A stretch of 64,000 nt of DNA from UBA1422 sp041859095 (GTDB lineage Bacteria > Bacillota > Clostridia > Peptostreptococcales > Anaerovoracaceae): contig JBHEKY010000028.1 of assembly GCA_041859095.1 (NCBI GenBank), positions 171,039-235,038 on the forward strand. The letters are read 5' to 3'. Positions 52,281-61,858 of this stretch are shown one piece after another. The notes beneath the pieces are model-generated. The model did not search any database, was not told where the DNA came from, and was given only the letters and a program-made list of their open reading frames with translations. Numbering within the stretch: position 1 is the first letter of the stretch; each line of letters starts with the position of its first letter. The translations under genes and the position numbers were made by a program.

Positions 52281-52340
52281 CGGCATTTAAGCCGTCATTT
52301 TCGCCATATCGGCGCACAGATGCGATTTTTCTGCTATAAA
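52281..52340 (+). promoter_or_regulatory. candidate regulator site and promoter of agrD-agrB, module 2
   Basis: CGGCATTTAAGC (52281) and CGCCATATCGGC (52302) are imperfect direct repeats 21 bp apart, the same period as the perfect pair in module 1. An extended -10 (TGC-TATAAA, 52335-52340) lies 48 bp before agrD. The repeat is weak and could be chance. Confidence 0.45.
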
Positions 52341-52387
52341 GAACCCAATAAATATACGTAGTAGCAAATCATAGAACGAGGTGCACC

Positions 52388-52546
52388 GTGAAAAAAGAAA
52401 TTTCGAATCTACTAAAACTTCCCGTTGCTGCAATTGCTTCATTTGCCATTTTTTTCGCATCTGTAGCAGCAAATACTACCTGTGCTTTTATAGTTCATCA
52501 ATCTGAGCTGCCCAAAGAAGTTGATGCATTGAGAAAGCATCGATAG
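52388..52546 (+). CDS. agrD: AgrD-type cyclic autoinducer precursor with ring cysteine, module 2
   Basis: 52 residues, starting at GTG (52388) with GAGGTG upstream. Hydrophobic amphipathic N-terminus (ISNLLKLPVAAIASFAIFFA), then NTTCAFIVHQSELPKEV. Cys32 lies in the same register as Ser28 of the module 1 peptide (C-A-F-I-V before HQ.ELP), predicting a thiolactone ring. Here the precursor gene comes before agrB, the reverse of module 1. It ends in TAG, two codons before the agrB start and in the same frame. Confidence 0.88.
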   Translation: MKKEISNLLKLPVAAIASFAIFFASVAANTTCAFIVHQSELPKEVDALRKHR

Positions 52547-52552
52547 ATAGTA

Positions 52553-53116
52553 ATGAGGAGTGACAGCATCACTATCCAAGAAATGCACAGCGTAGAAAGC
52601 AAGATCCTTGTTCGTTTTGGTTTGAAACAAGCAGGTTTGTTGATTGCTTTCTATTTGCTGTGTATTAGCATTGGCGTCGTAACAAATAAAACTCTGGAAA
52701 TGGCAATTTTTATGTTTTCCACTTATACCATAAGAATATACGTAGGTGGTTTTCATGCGAACTCAAAATTGAATTGTTTGCTTATTTCTGTGGCGTTGGT
52801 ATTTGTGGGATTTCTTTCGCTTAGCGTTTTCAACCACATACCGACTTTATCCAATGGAGTTGTTTTATTGACCCAGCTTCTGATATTCAAATTTGCACCA
52901 CTCCAAGACTGCCACAAGCCATTATCAGTAAATGAAAAAATCGTATTTCACAGATATTCCTTGCATATCACATCATTTTGGTTAATCCTTTATGCTGTGG
53001 CATTGTGTAATGAGTGGACAATGATAACAAGTGGAGTAGCAGCAAGTTATTTTATCATTTCAATCATACTCCTTGCCGGTATCATAAAAAATCAAATCGT
53101 TCGCATAAAAATTTAA
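52553..53116 (+). CDS. agrB: AgrB-type autoinducer maturation protease, module 2
   Basis: 187 residues, shorter at the N-terminus than module 1. The active pair is in RIYVGGFHANSKLNCLLI (His and Cys 7 residues apart). FKFAPLQDCHKPL matches the conserved 'SPV.D.NKPL' loop. About five to six helices. The ATG at 52553 lies 6 nt behind the agrD stop (TAG-ATA-GTA-ATG) with no ribosome site of its own, so it must be made by reinitiation or read-through. Confidence 0.9.
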   Translation: MRSDSITIQEMHSVESKILVRFGLKQAGLLIAFYLLCISIGVVTNKTLEMAIFMFSTYTIRIYVGGFHANSKLNCLLISVALVFVGFLSLSVFNHIPTLSNGVVLLTQLLIFKFAPLQDCHKPLSVNEKIVFHRYSLHITSFWLILYAVALCNEWTMITSGVAASYFIISIILLAGIIKNQIVRIKI

Positions 53117-53169
53117 CATATATAATCTAAAATCGTTGATAATTAGAGTTGTTGTATAGGGAGAGTAAA

Positions 53170-56100
53170 ATGAAAAAGAGTTCGCTAAAAAGAAGTATTT
53201 CAATGTTGCTCGTTGTTGCGCTTGTAGTAACAAGCTTCCCAACCTATGTGTTTGGATATGCCAACACAGACGCAAATCAGCCGGTAGCTGGTTCTGAGGA
53301 TTCGGTTATAAAGTATGATCCGAATTACAAGGGAACAATACAAATAGAAGATGAGCTCTCTACAAAACGGGGCGAGTTCGAAAAGCATTTCGTTCAAAGT
53401 GATGGCAGTATGATAGCTGTCAGCTATGCACAAAAAGTCCATTACGAAGAGGATGGCACGTGGAAAGATATAGACAGCCGATTGGAACTCAAAGATAAAG
53501 AAAAAGGGCTATATGGTCCTGTCGCCAGCGACCTTTCAGTATCCATGCCTGGCACAGCCACAGCAGATGTTTTGGTTCCCGGCACTGGAGATTCCAAATC
53601 TTCAATTATAAAGCTCTCATCTTCTTATTTAACCAAAATAAACGATGGCGAGTATGCTATTTCATGGAATATCCTTGGAAACTTAAAAGACTATACATCG
53701 GATTTTCTAAGCAAAGCTACCACGAAAACTCTTGAAAAAGCTCAAATCCCCTCATCAGCACTTGTCAAAGGCGCTCAGCCTGACCTTTCCAAACTTTCTC
53801 ATGACGAAAAAATGACGGCTCTTCCCAATCTATTTTCAACAGCCACATACAAAGACGTTGTAAAAAATGTGGATGTTGATGTCACCGTAACACCGGACAA
53901 ATTAAAAGAATGTCTTATCATTAAATCACCAAAAGGATTTACAAGTATCAGTTACCTAATTAATGCCGGAGATCTTAATGGTGCAATTGCAGAAGATAAC
54001 AGCGTCATCTTTACAAACAATAATGACGAGGCCATCTTTACTATCCCAAAACCATATATGTTTGACAGCAAAACGTTTCCGGATGACAGCTATGAGATTA
54101 AACTATCTCTTTCAAAGACATCGGGCGGATATATTCTGACCATGACACCGGATGCCAAATGGATGAATGATCCGTCAAGGGTCTATCCGGTGACCTTAGA
54201 TCCTACCATTACTACAACACAATCAAGTACCAACGTTAAAGATACATATGTTCACAGTGGAGATGCTGCAGGAAACCATTATCTGTCTTCGTATGTTAAA
54301 ATCGGTAAAACTGACGGAGCCACCTGCCGAGGGTACATCAACTTTGCCAACCGACCAACTATCGACACCAACCTCAACGACATCACCGGGGGGAACCTGG
54401 TAGGCTATCTTGCTTCCGGCACAAGCACCTATTACCCCATGACCATCTATCAGCCCACGTCGGCATGGAATTCTTCCACCATAAGCTGGGCTAACAAGCC
54501 AGGCAATAGCGCTGCCATCGCAACAGTAAACGGTCAAACCGGTGGAACATATATTAAGTACACCTTCCCCGTAGACGCATCAGTTATAAACTGGTACACC
54601 ACCGGGGTGAATAATGGATACATGATTAAATACAACAATGAAGCCATAAACGACTACAACTGGATTTATGCGTCCGATCATCCCACTCTTTCCACAGCAT
54701 ATTATCCGTCCCTTGTGATTTCCTACATACCGGATTCGACACCTCCGGTAATTTCTAACTATACATTAACCCCCAATACTACCAGCGCATCCTATACGAC
54801 AAACGATAATCCGGTAATTACTTGGGCAATTACTGAAAACCACTTTCAAAAAGTCGAGTATGCAATCGGAACTGGTGCGTATACGACAATTGGAACTTCC
54901 AATACCGGAAGCTATACCATCCCAGACGGTATAATCACAGGATCTGGCACCGATACCATCAAACTTCGGGCATTAGATTTGTCCGGTAATCATAGCACAG
55001 TTGCAACGGTGAACTATTATTTTGATGTCAATGCACCTACTAAAACTGAAACACCTCCCGATGGAGAAACACAAGTGAAATTTACCCAAAACGGGGGCAA
55101 TATTATTGTAGACGTTTGGGTGTCTGACGTGCACTCGGGGCTTTTGAATTACAAAGTGGGAGCAACGGGGACCCTCACAGCTATTCCTACTAACCAACAC
55201 AAGATATCTTATACTGTGCCTGCAACAGATCCAATTCGTACACTATATGTTTACGATAAGGTAGGTAACGTCTACAATGAGACATTTAACCCAGGGGACA
55301 TCTTTGCACCCAACGCACCATCCGTGATTCAAACCGGATATGATGTGGAAATAGTTGACAATGGAGACGTAACCGATGGCACGGGGTCATATCGCGATGC
55401 AGACGGTAATCTTTGTTTATCCGATAAGATGTATTACCAAGTAAATGGTGGCGCGTATACAGAATGTGATCCACTCGATGAAGAGCTGTATATTTCACAG
55501 GACAGGTATCGAATCGATTTGGACCGAAACATAGACAATACAGTTGTCGTAAAAGCGGAAGACACCTTCGGCAATGTGTGCGCCGAAACCACCTACACAT
55601 TGCCAAAAGAAATTGGAAACTATGAGGAAACTGTCACTGATATCAACTATGACCAGTTGGCGGAACCCCTTAGTATAACCAGAACTTATAACTCCAACAC
55701 AAATAAATGGTTCTTTTCTTTTGACACTAAGATTGAGAGTGGTGTCACAGACAGAATCCTGACCCTAACGCTGCAAAGCGGAGAGAAAGAGTTTTTCATC
55801 TTTGACGAGGAAGAAGACAAGTACATTGGCACAGATTCGGGGACAGAGATGACTATATCCGGAGGGTACTATTGCCTTGACATTGGTGATTACTACTTTA
55901 AATATAGGGTTAGCGATGGTAAAATTTTTGCCATCTATCTCAGCGCTTTGTCAATCAGCCCAATTGCACAATATTCCTATGATAGCAGTGGAACCCATAT
56001 TGAAATTGGCGGGCATACTATCAACATCAATGTGGCAAAGACCGCCGTTGAGGTAAAAAAAGGGACAGAAACGCTGGAAACAGTTAGTTATGTCTTCATT

Positions 56101-59100
56101 TCAAATCAACTAACTTCCACTACAGACCCCATGGGGAAAATCTCGGAGTATAGATATTTAGATGAGAAACTTAGACAAATTTCCCTTGGAGATGGGAGTA
56201 ATAGCTACCTTATGGACACTATCTCTTATACGACGGGTGGTCAGGTGGATGAATTATTATATAGAAATGGAAGCGCAATAGAATATGAATATTCAACAAG
56301 CGAGGAAGAGGGGAGAGAAGGATGGACAAAAGTAGTTGAACATAGGACAGCCGATGACAAGTATTCCACGTATTACATTTCGAAGGATTTGTCAATTGAA
56401 GGAGATGATGATATAACGCAAACTGACGAATCATTCCACTTTGTAAATGCGAATGAAACAGATCCAGGATCTTTAGTTTACACGTACGCCGACTACATTG
56501 ATAGTTACGGTGAGAGCCAACAGCGAATAGGCTGTGAAAGAAGGACATTAGTGTCGCAGACAGGCACAATGCTATATTCATACACATATTACGAATATGA
56601 CGAAAATGGTAATACGGTTGTTACCGCATCGTTGGTTAGCAACATCTCTAATCTTTCGACAACATATGACTCGCAAAATCAGTCGATATATGACGAAGTT
56701 GTCCTAGTAACATATAATGGAGAAGGACAGATAACAGAAGAAGTACACAAAAAGAAAGTGGATGGCACCCTCATTCAGATCAGCCAGGCTGATTATACCT
56801 ATGACGCATGGGGAAGAAATGGGACACGTACCGAAACAACCCAATCCGGTGTGGTCACGTTGACCGAGTACACCTATAATGGATTTGGTCTGGTAACCCA
56901 GGAAGAGACCACAGTAGATTCTGAGGCGACGAAGGTAACCACCTATGTCTATGACCAGAGCGGACAGTTGCTGAGGCAAAACCAAGATGGGAAGATAACC
57001 AGAATTCTTTATGACTCTTTTGGTCGGACTTCCAAAGAAATCGCACCAAAGTATTTTGCCATCGGAAACGACAGCCTAACCTTCAATTCCGAAAACATGG
57101 CATATTCCTCTGGGACATATTCCGGTACTGACAACACCACCAGATACACTTACAACAATGCAATCTGGAAGCTGGGGGAGATGACGGACCAATATGGTAT
57201 CACAACGGAATACATTTACGATGTAGTAGGAAACCTGACTAAACAAGAATTTGATCTTTATACCGTGGACCAGAACGCTTCTGGAGGCATTACAAACGTA
57301 AAGGTTGGCACCCAAAACATAGTAGGGTATACGTATGATAGTTCGGGAAAATTGTCGACAAAAGCCTTCGGCAATGGTCAAAACATAAACTATACTTATT
57401 CAGGAGACAATATTGAAACGATTAGCTATGGGACCACCCTGGCCTTTGAATTTACCTACGCGGAGGGGGTAATGACATCCAAGAAGGATTACCTTAACAA
57501 TACAACTACAGAGTACTCCGGCCGCGAAGTGAAAGTTTATGATTCTTCTGACAACCTTATCTACTCCTATACAAATGAAAGCGGCTATGAAAGCAACGGG
57601 TCTGCCGTAAAAACCTTAACGGAAAAAAGTGGCACAGCTTCCTACATTACCAAAAACTACGACACCTATGATGTCTTTGGAATCAAAGACGGTACGACCT
57701 CCCTTTATAAGAGCTACACAAAAACCGATGGACGCATCGATTCCACCAGCGTTAAACTGAATAGCCTTTCCGGGACGAATCTTTTGACGACCAATTTCAC
57801 CTATACCGGTGATAAAGTGACTCAGGTTGCCAATGCAATTGGATCCGCTTCGAAAAACTTCAGCTACGAGTATGACTCAGAAGACCGGATTTCCAAGGTT
57901 TCATGTGTCAGTGGTGATGTAGATTACTTCTATGATGGCAGAGATCAGTTAATTCGAGCCAATGATGAGATTCTAGGTAAAACATTTATTTATACCTATA
58001 ATTCAAGAGGAAACCTGACATCCAAAGCGACCTATGATTATACAACGGCGGATCCAATCACAGAAACACCAACCAGCACAGATTCTTATAGCTACGGAGA
58101 TTCCAACTGGCCGGACAAGCTGACCAGCTATAACGGGCAGGTCATCACCTATGATGCCAATGGAAACCCCATAAGCTACAAGGGTTATGCCATGACCTGG
58201 ACCGCCGGAAGAATGCTGGACAGTATGATTGGGAACAATAAGACACTGTATTTCAAATATGACGATGAAGGCATAAGGACCCAGAAGACAGCCGATGGCA
58301 CTGTGACTCAATACACCACCATCGATGGTAGAATCACCTCCCAAAAGGATGACACGAACACATTGTATTTCCACTATGACCAAAACAACGAGCTGGCCGG
58401 GGTGATGATCAACGGAACCGAGTACCTATATGTGAGAAACCTGCAGGGAGATATCGTCTCCATGGTTGATACCTCTGGCAACGTTGTGGTAAACTACACT
58501 TATGATGCATGGGGCAAAGTGCAGAACATCACCGGCAGCTTGGCCAGCACCATTGGAGCCATCAACCCCATGGGGTACCGAGGCTATTATCAGGACGTGG
58601 AGACAGGACTATATTACCTCCAGTCCAGATACTATGATCCGGATACCTGTCGTATGATTAGTGGAGATGACATAGGTGCACTAAAAAACTATATCAATAA
58701 TAATTGTTTTGATGATAATTTATACATATACTGTAACAACAGTCCAATAATGTATTCTGATCCAAGTGGAAACATAGTTGTACCTACGATTACCTTCTTT
58801 ATGAATTTAAAGGAAGGCATTAATAGTACAGCTGCAGCATTGGGGTTTGCCTATGATAGCAATCAAAAAATCTGGTACTCATTAAGGGAGTGTTGGCAAA
58901 AAAAGTGGGGATATTGCCAACTATATAATGACCTTGCACCATTTATGGGTTGTTTTATCATTGATAACCCCTTATCCTTTAATTATGATGACAAGGAGTG
59001 GCGCATTTGGCTTTGGAAAGGACAGTATGGACCGTTTACTGGAGGGGAGATGGGCGTATATATATATTCCAAGACGTACGCAATTACTCACAATGGATTC

Positions 59101-59403
59101 AGGCCAAAGCAAAGATGGTACAGAAGTGCTGAAGAAAGTGAATTTCTCAGAATGCAGTTTTCTCTATTTTGGGGAACCACGGAATTGTTTTCGCGGGAAG
59201 CATATACATGGTGGTTAACTGGATTTAAAGCGGGAATTGCGCCTTTGTGGTTTAACCTTACTATGTATGGGAGCGTTACATTTAAGAATCTCGAAATGGC
59301 AGAGGCGTTCTGTAGTCAACGAGGTATATCGTTTCCAGAATCTAATCGGATATATTTTGTATGGGGTCGTGACCCAGAAATGGAATATTCGCCATATCTG
59401 TAA
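53170..59403 (+). CDS. giant secreted DNRLRE / YD-repeat (RHS, WapA-like) protein with DUF4474-like tip, module 2
   Basis: 2077 residues from the ATG at 53170 (GGGAGAG upstream; an earlier in-frame start at 53149 precedes the ribosome site). Signal peptide 1-29 (…TYVFGYA). DNRLRE-type domain about 348-520 (TNVKDTYVHSGDAAGN). Ig-like segments to ~815, then YD repeats about 930-1790. The core GLYYLQSRYYDPDTCRMIS…NNSPIMYSDPSG ends near 1868. The C-terminal ~210 residues contain FAYDSNQKIWYSLRECWQ and WLWKGQYGPFTGGEMGVYIY, which I match to DUF4474. Same plan as the module 1 protein with an unrelated tip. Activity of the tip is unknown. Confidence 0.88.
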   Translation: MKKSSLKRSISMLLVVALVVTSFPTYVFGYANTDANQPVAGSEDSVIKYDPNYKGTIQIEDELSTKRGEFEKHFVQSDGSMIAVSYAQKVHYEEDGTWKDIDSRLELKDKEKGLYGPVASDLSVSMPGTATADVLVPGTGDSKSSIIKLSSSYLTKINDGEYAISWNILGNLKDYTSDFLSKATTKTLEKAQIPSSALVKGAQPDLSKLSHDEKMTALPNLFSTATYKDVVKNVDVDVTVTPDKLKECLIIKSPKGFTSISYLINAGDLNGAIAEDNSVIFTNNNDEAIFTIPKPYMFDSKTFPDDSYEIKLSLSKTSGGYILTMTPDAKWMNDPSRVYPVTLDPTITTTQSSTNVKDTYVHSGDAAGNHYLSSYVKIGKTDGATCRGYINFANRPTIDTNLNDITGGNLVGYLASGTSTYYPMTIYQPTSAWNSSTISWANKPGNSAAIATVNGQTGGTYIKYTFPVDASVINWYTTGVNNGYMIKYNNEAINDYNWIYASDHPTLSTAYYPSLVISYIPDSTPPVISNYTLTPNTTSASYTTNDNPVITWAITENHFQKVEYAIGTGAYTTIGTSNTGSYTIPDGIITGSGTDTIKLRALDLSGNHSTVATVNYYFDVNAPTKTETPPDGETQVKFTQNGGNIIVDVWVSDVHSGLLNYKVGATGTLTAIPTNQHKISYTVPATDPIRTLYVYDKVGNVYNETFNPGDIFAPNAPSVIQTGYDVEIVDNGDVTDGTGSYRDADGNLCLSDKMYYQVNGGAYTECDPLDEELYISQDRYRIDLDRNIDNTVVVKAEDTFGNVCAETTYTLPKEIGNYEETVTDINYDQLAEPLSITRTYNSNTNKWFFSFDTKIESGVTDRILTLTLQSGEKEFFIFDEEEDKYIGTDSGTEMTISGGYYCLDIGDYYFKYRVSDGKIFAIYLSALSISPIAQYSYDSSGTHIEIGGHTININVAKTAVEVKKGTETLETVSYVFISNQLTSTTDPMGKISEYRYLDEKLRQISLGDGSNSYLMDTISYTTGGQVDELLYRNGSAIEYEYSTSEEEGREGWTKVVEHRTADDKYSTYYISKDLSIEGDDDITQTDESFHFVNANETDPGSLVYTYADYIDSYGESQQRIGCERRTLVSQTGTMLYSYTYYEYDENGNTVVTASLVSNISNLSTTYDSQNQSIYDEVVLVTYNGEGQITEEVHKKKVDGTLIQISQADYTYDAWGRNGTRTETTQSGVVTLTEYTYNGFGLVTQEETTVDSEATKVTTYVYDQSGQLLRQNQDGKITRILYDSFGRTSKEIAPKYFAIGNDSLTFNSENMAYSSGTYSGTDNTTRYTYNNAIWKLGEMTDQYGITTEYIYDVVGNLTKQEFDLYTVDQNASGGITNVKVGTQNIVGYTYDSSGKLSTKAFGNGQNINYTYSGDNIETISYGTTLAFEFTYAEGVMTSKKDYLNNTTTEYSGREVKVYDSSDNLIYSYTNESGYESNGSAVKTLTEKSGTASYITKNYDTYDVFGIKDGTTSLYKSYTKTDGRIDSTSVKLNSLSGTNLLTTNFTYTGDKVTQVANAIGSASKNFSYEYDSEDRISKVSCVSGDVDYFYDGRDQLIRANDEILGKTFIYTYNSRGNLTSKATYDYTTADPITETPTSTDSYSYGDSNWPDKLTSYNGQVITYDANGNPISYKGYAMTWTAGRMLDSMIGNNKTLYFKYDDEGIRTQKTADGTVTQYTTIDGRITSQKDDTNTLYFHYDQNNELAGVMINGTEYLYVRNLQGDIVSMVDTSGNVVVNYTYDAWGKVQNITGSLASTIGAINPMGYRGYYQDVETGLYYLQSRYYDPDTCRMISGDDIGALKNYINNNCFDDNLYIYCNNSPIMYSDPSGNIVVPTITFFMNLKEGINSTAAALGFAYDSNQKIWYSLRECWQKKWGYCQLYNDLAPFMGCFIIDNPLSFNYDDKEWRIWLWKGQYGPFTGGEMGVYIYSKTYAITHNGFRPKQRWYRSAEESEFLRMQFSLFWGTTELFSREAYTWWLTGFKAGIAPLWFNLTMYGSVTFKNLEMAEAFCSQRGISFPESNRIYFVWGRDPEMEYSPYL

Positions 59404-59468
59404 GCGACTTCACATGCAAAGACACTATTAGAAAAGGAATGCGATAGAAAAGGAGAGGGGCGCGAGGG

Positions 59469-59945
59469 ATGAAAAAGTTATTGATTATACTTATTTGTGG
59501 AGGAATTGCTTTGTGTATTTTGATTCCTGTTTCAATCATAGGGATTCTTGGAAATGTATCAATTAGCGTGACGGATCCTCCAAGCCGAGAGGAAAAATTC
59601 TCAAGAGCTTATATTCAGGAAAGTTCGGAGGCCTCGAATTTTGGGTCTGATGCGGGCTACACGGATGAGTTTGCTTTAGATTATGCATACAATAACAAGG
59701 AACTTCAGGAGAAATACGGAGCAACCTTTACTGCAGATGATATCAACGGAGATATATTGGGAACACTTGTTTTAGGTTTTCACAAAGCAGAAGGAATTAG
59801 CATCATTGAAATTCAAGGAGATGAGTGGGCGCTGGAGTTGTCCAAGGGATGGATTGGCACATGGAAAGTAACAAAAATGTATGCCGCAGGTGAAGACACT
59901 AGGGACAAGTGGAGGCAAGGGAAGGATATGACGTGGGGAGAATGA
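59469..59945 (+). CDS. membrane-anchored small protein, candidate immunity protein of module 2
   Basis: 158 residues. One N-terminal helix (about 3-28) anchors a ~125-residue soluble domain (FALDYAYNNKELQEKYGATF…ISIIEIQGDEWALELSKGWIGTWKV). No cysteine for lipidation at a proper lipobox. Family not recognised; DUF-type 'cytochrome c oxidase assembly factor Coa1-like' folds have a similar outline, but that is a guess. Directly downstream of the DUF4474 tip, which suggests immunity. Overlaps the next gene by ATGA. Confidence 0.55.
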   Translation: MKKLLIILICGGIALCILIPVSIIGILGNVSISVTDPPSREEKFSRAYIQESSEASNFGSDAGYTDEFALDYAYNNKELQEKYGATFTADDINGDILGTLVLGFHKAEGISIIEIQGDEWALELSKGWIGTWKVTKMYAAGEDTRDKWRQGKDMTWGE

Positions 59946-61375
59946 AAATATCAAAAGTAAGATTCATTGAACCGGGAAACTTACCGTATCGGCGTACAGG
60001 CGCTAATATTTTTATATATGGCCGTTTCCTTCGAAACCCTTCCGTTGGCATGCTGACCTTAGCAACACAGGTCCACAAGCACTATCCGAATACTTTGATG
60101 TACAGTGAATCCATTTCTGAAGTGAAATGGGATGACGTCCTAGATGCGGATATTGTCTTTATTGGAATCTTTACCTTTAATGCAGATCGGGGATATGCGC
60201 TTGCCGATAAGATTCGAAAGGAATCAGAAGCAATGGTTGTGATGGGCGGCTTACATGCAACGTTAGTAGCGTCTGAAGCCGCACAACATTGCGATTATGT
60301 ATTGATGGGGGAGGCAGATGACTCCATCCTGAATTTTTTAGAGGCGACAGGTAGAGATGTACTGGAGCAGATGCCTGGCGTTGCATATTACCGGGGGAGC
60401 GAGTTCGTTCAAAATCCTCAGCCTGCCCCACCCCAAAATATCGATGTGATTCCTGACAGGACCCTGCTTTATCATTATTCCAAAATGGCAAGTTATAACA
60501 CCCTTTGGCCCCAAGTACATGCATCCAGAGGATGTCCTCACAGCTGTGACTATTGTGCTGTGGTGAAACACTTTGGACGGGAAGTTCGCACCAGAACGCC
60601 ACAGAACATTATTGAAGATATCAAGCAATCCATCGCGTTTCATGAGAAAGGATTTTTCCCGAGAATCAGCAAGGTCCTTTGGCTGACTGACGATAATTTC
60701 TTCGCTGACAGGGAATGGGCGAAATCGGTTTTGACGGCAATCATTGATAGTGGCATTCAGTACAGCTTTACCATTCAGGCACGACATGAAGTAGGATTTG
60801 ATGATGAAATATTGACGTTACTTAGGAAGGCTGGTTTTATGGAGCTTGCCATTGGTATCGAATTTGTGGATGACCGGTCTTTTGAAAAGTACCATAAGCG
60901 CTGTACGGTCTTGGAGATGGAAGAAGCCATTAAGAATATCCAGTTTCATGGGTTAAGCGTCCGGGGGCTTTTTATTGTAGGCACAGAAGAACATGGGAAA
61001 GGCGTTGGCAAACAGATAACGGACTTTGTGATGAAGAATCATATCAAGGGTGTCCTGATTCAATCGATGTATTTTGTACCCGGTACAGTAGCGTATGAGA
61101 ATCATCGGGACGACTTGATTTTTGACAATTGGGAGAGGTGTACTGGGAGTGTGGTTCACCGGCCAACAAATATGTCACCGGCGGAACTGCAAGAAGAAAT
61201 CATCGCCGCGATTACAACGCTTTACTCTGTGAAGCGGCTGATTCATGGTATTCTTCATGAACCAAAAATATACAAGGTGTTAATGTTTGGGGAATTTATG
61301 TGGCAAAGAAGCGTAAGACGTAGACTTATCAGTGAACTGCCGGAATTAAGACGAATAGAAACTGGACTGCGTTGA
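59942..61375 (+). CDS. B12-binding-domain radical SAM protein (BchE-like)
   Basis: 477 residues from the ATG at 59942 (GGGGAG just upstream, overlapping the previous stop). The N-terminal ~140 residues form a cobalamin-binding-like Rossmann domain (DADIVFIGIFTFNADRGYALADKI, VVMGGLHATLVASEA) without a clear DxHxxG motif, so B12 may be bound base-off in a different way or not at all. The radical SAM core has C-x3-C-x2-C in ASRGCPHSCDYCAV (C198, C202, C205) and WLTDDNFF. BchE-class enzymes cyclise, methylate or oxidise porphyrins, phospholipids and peptides. Coupling to a toxin-immunity gene is unusual; it could modify a module product or be an unrelated boundary gene. Confidence 0.85.
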   Translation: MKISKVRFIEPGNLPYRRTGANIFIYGRFLRNPSVGMLTLATQVHKHYPNTLMYSESISEVKWDDVLDADIVFIGIFTFNADRGYALADKIRKESEAMVVMGGLHATLVASEAAQHCDYVLMGEADDSILNFLEATGRDVLEQMPGVAYYRGSEFVQNPQPAPPQNIDVIPDRTLLYHYSKMASYNTLWPQVHASRGCPHSCDYCAVVKHFGREVRTRTPQNIIEDIKQSIAFHEKGFFPRISKVLWLTDDNFFADREWAKSVLTAIIDSGIQYSFTIQARHEVGFDDEILTLLRKAGFMELAIGIEFVDDRSFEKYHKRCTVLEMEEAIKNIQFHGLSVRGLFIVGTEEHGKGVGKQITDFVMKNHIKGVLIQSMYFVPGTVAYENHRDDLIFDNWERCTGSVVHRPTNMSPAELQEEIIAAITTLYSVKRLIHGILHEPKIYKVLMFGEFMWQRSVRRRLISELPELRRIETGLR

Positions 61376-61515
61376 AATTTATAAACTTTAAACAGATGCG
61401 AGGTTTAATAGTTGGGCTGATGGGGACATCAAGATCCAATGGTGAAGAAAAAGCAAAACTATTGCTACCGTTTTCAAAAAATTATAGGGTCATTTTTAAA
61501 TGAAAGGAGTGCATT

Positions 61516-61794
61516 ATGGTGTACGCAAAAAAAATTCACATGAAACGTGGATGTGAAAATTCAAATACTCTTCTTGAGATTGAATCAATCTATTTGGATG
61601 ATGGACAAAACCCAGGTTGGGTTTTAAAAGGAGATGTTTATGATCGCCTGAAGCAATATCCTGGTTCGATTAAGGTATATATTTCACCTTATCCCAATTT
61701 GATACCTGAGAAAAGCAGTAGTGGCGAGAAGTACGTTAAATCTACGCCGAATCAATATCTACGTGACAACTTGCTAAGTTTACAAAGAGTTTGA
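61516..61794 (+). CDS. DUF3892 protein
   Basis: 92 residues: VYAKKIHMKRGCENSNTLLEI…GWVLKGDVYDRLKQYPGSIKVYISPYPNLIPEKSSSGEKYVKSTPN. The GEKYVKSTPN motif and length are those of DUF3892, a small soluble family common in Firmicutes and often near mobile genes. Function unknown. Start after AAAGGAG. Confidence 0.82.
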   Translation: MVYAKKIHMKRGCENSNTLLEIESIYLDDGQNPGWVLKGDVYDRLKQYPGSIKVYISPYPNLIPEKSSSGEKYVKSTPNQYLRDNLLSLQRV

Positions 61795-61858
61795 TGTATC
61801 TAGAGATGCAATATAGAAATTTTTTAAAAACCTAATGCGGGTAAGAATGCGTATTTGA

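Noticed and set aside
36921..59403. Reading the two giant proteins as type VI secretion RHS effectors
   Set aside because: Both have Sec signal peptides and DNRLRE domains, no PAAR domain, and no T6SS genes occur; the WapA-like Gram-positive class fits.
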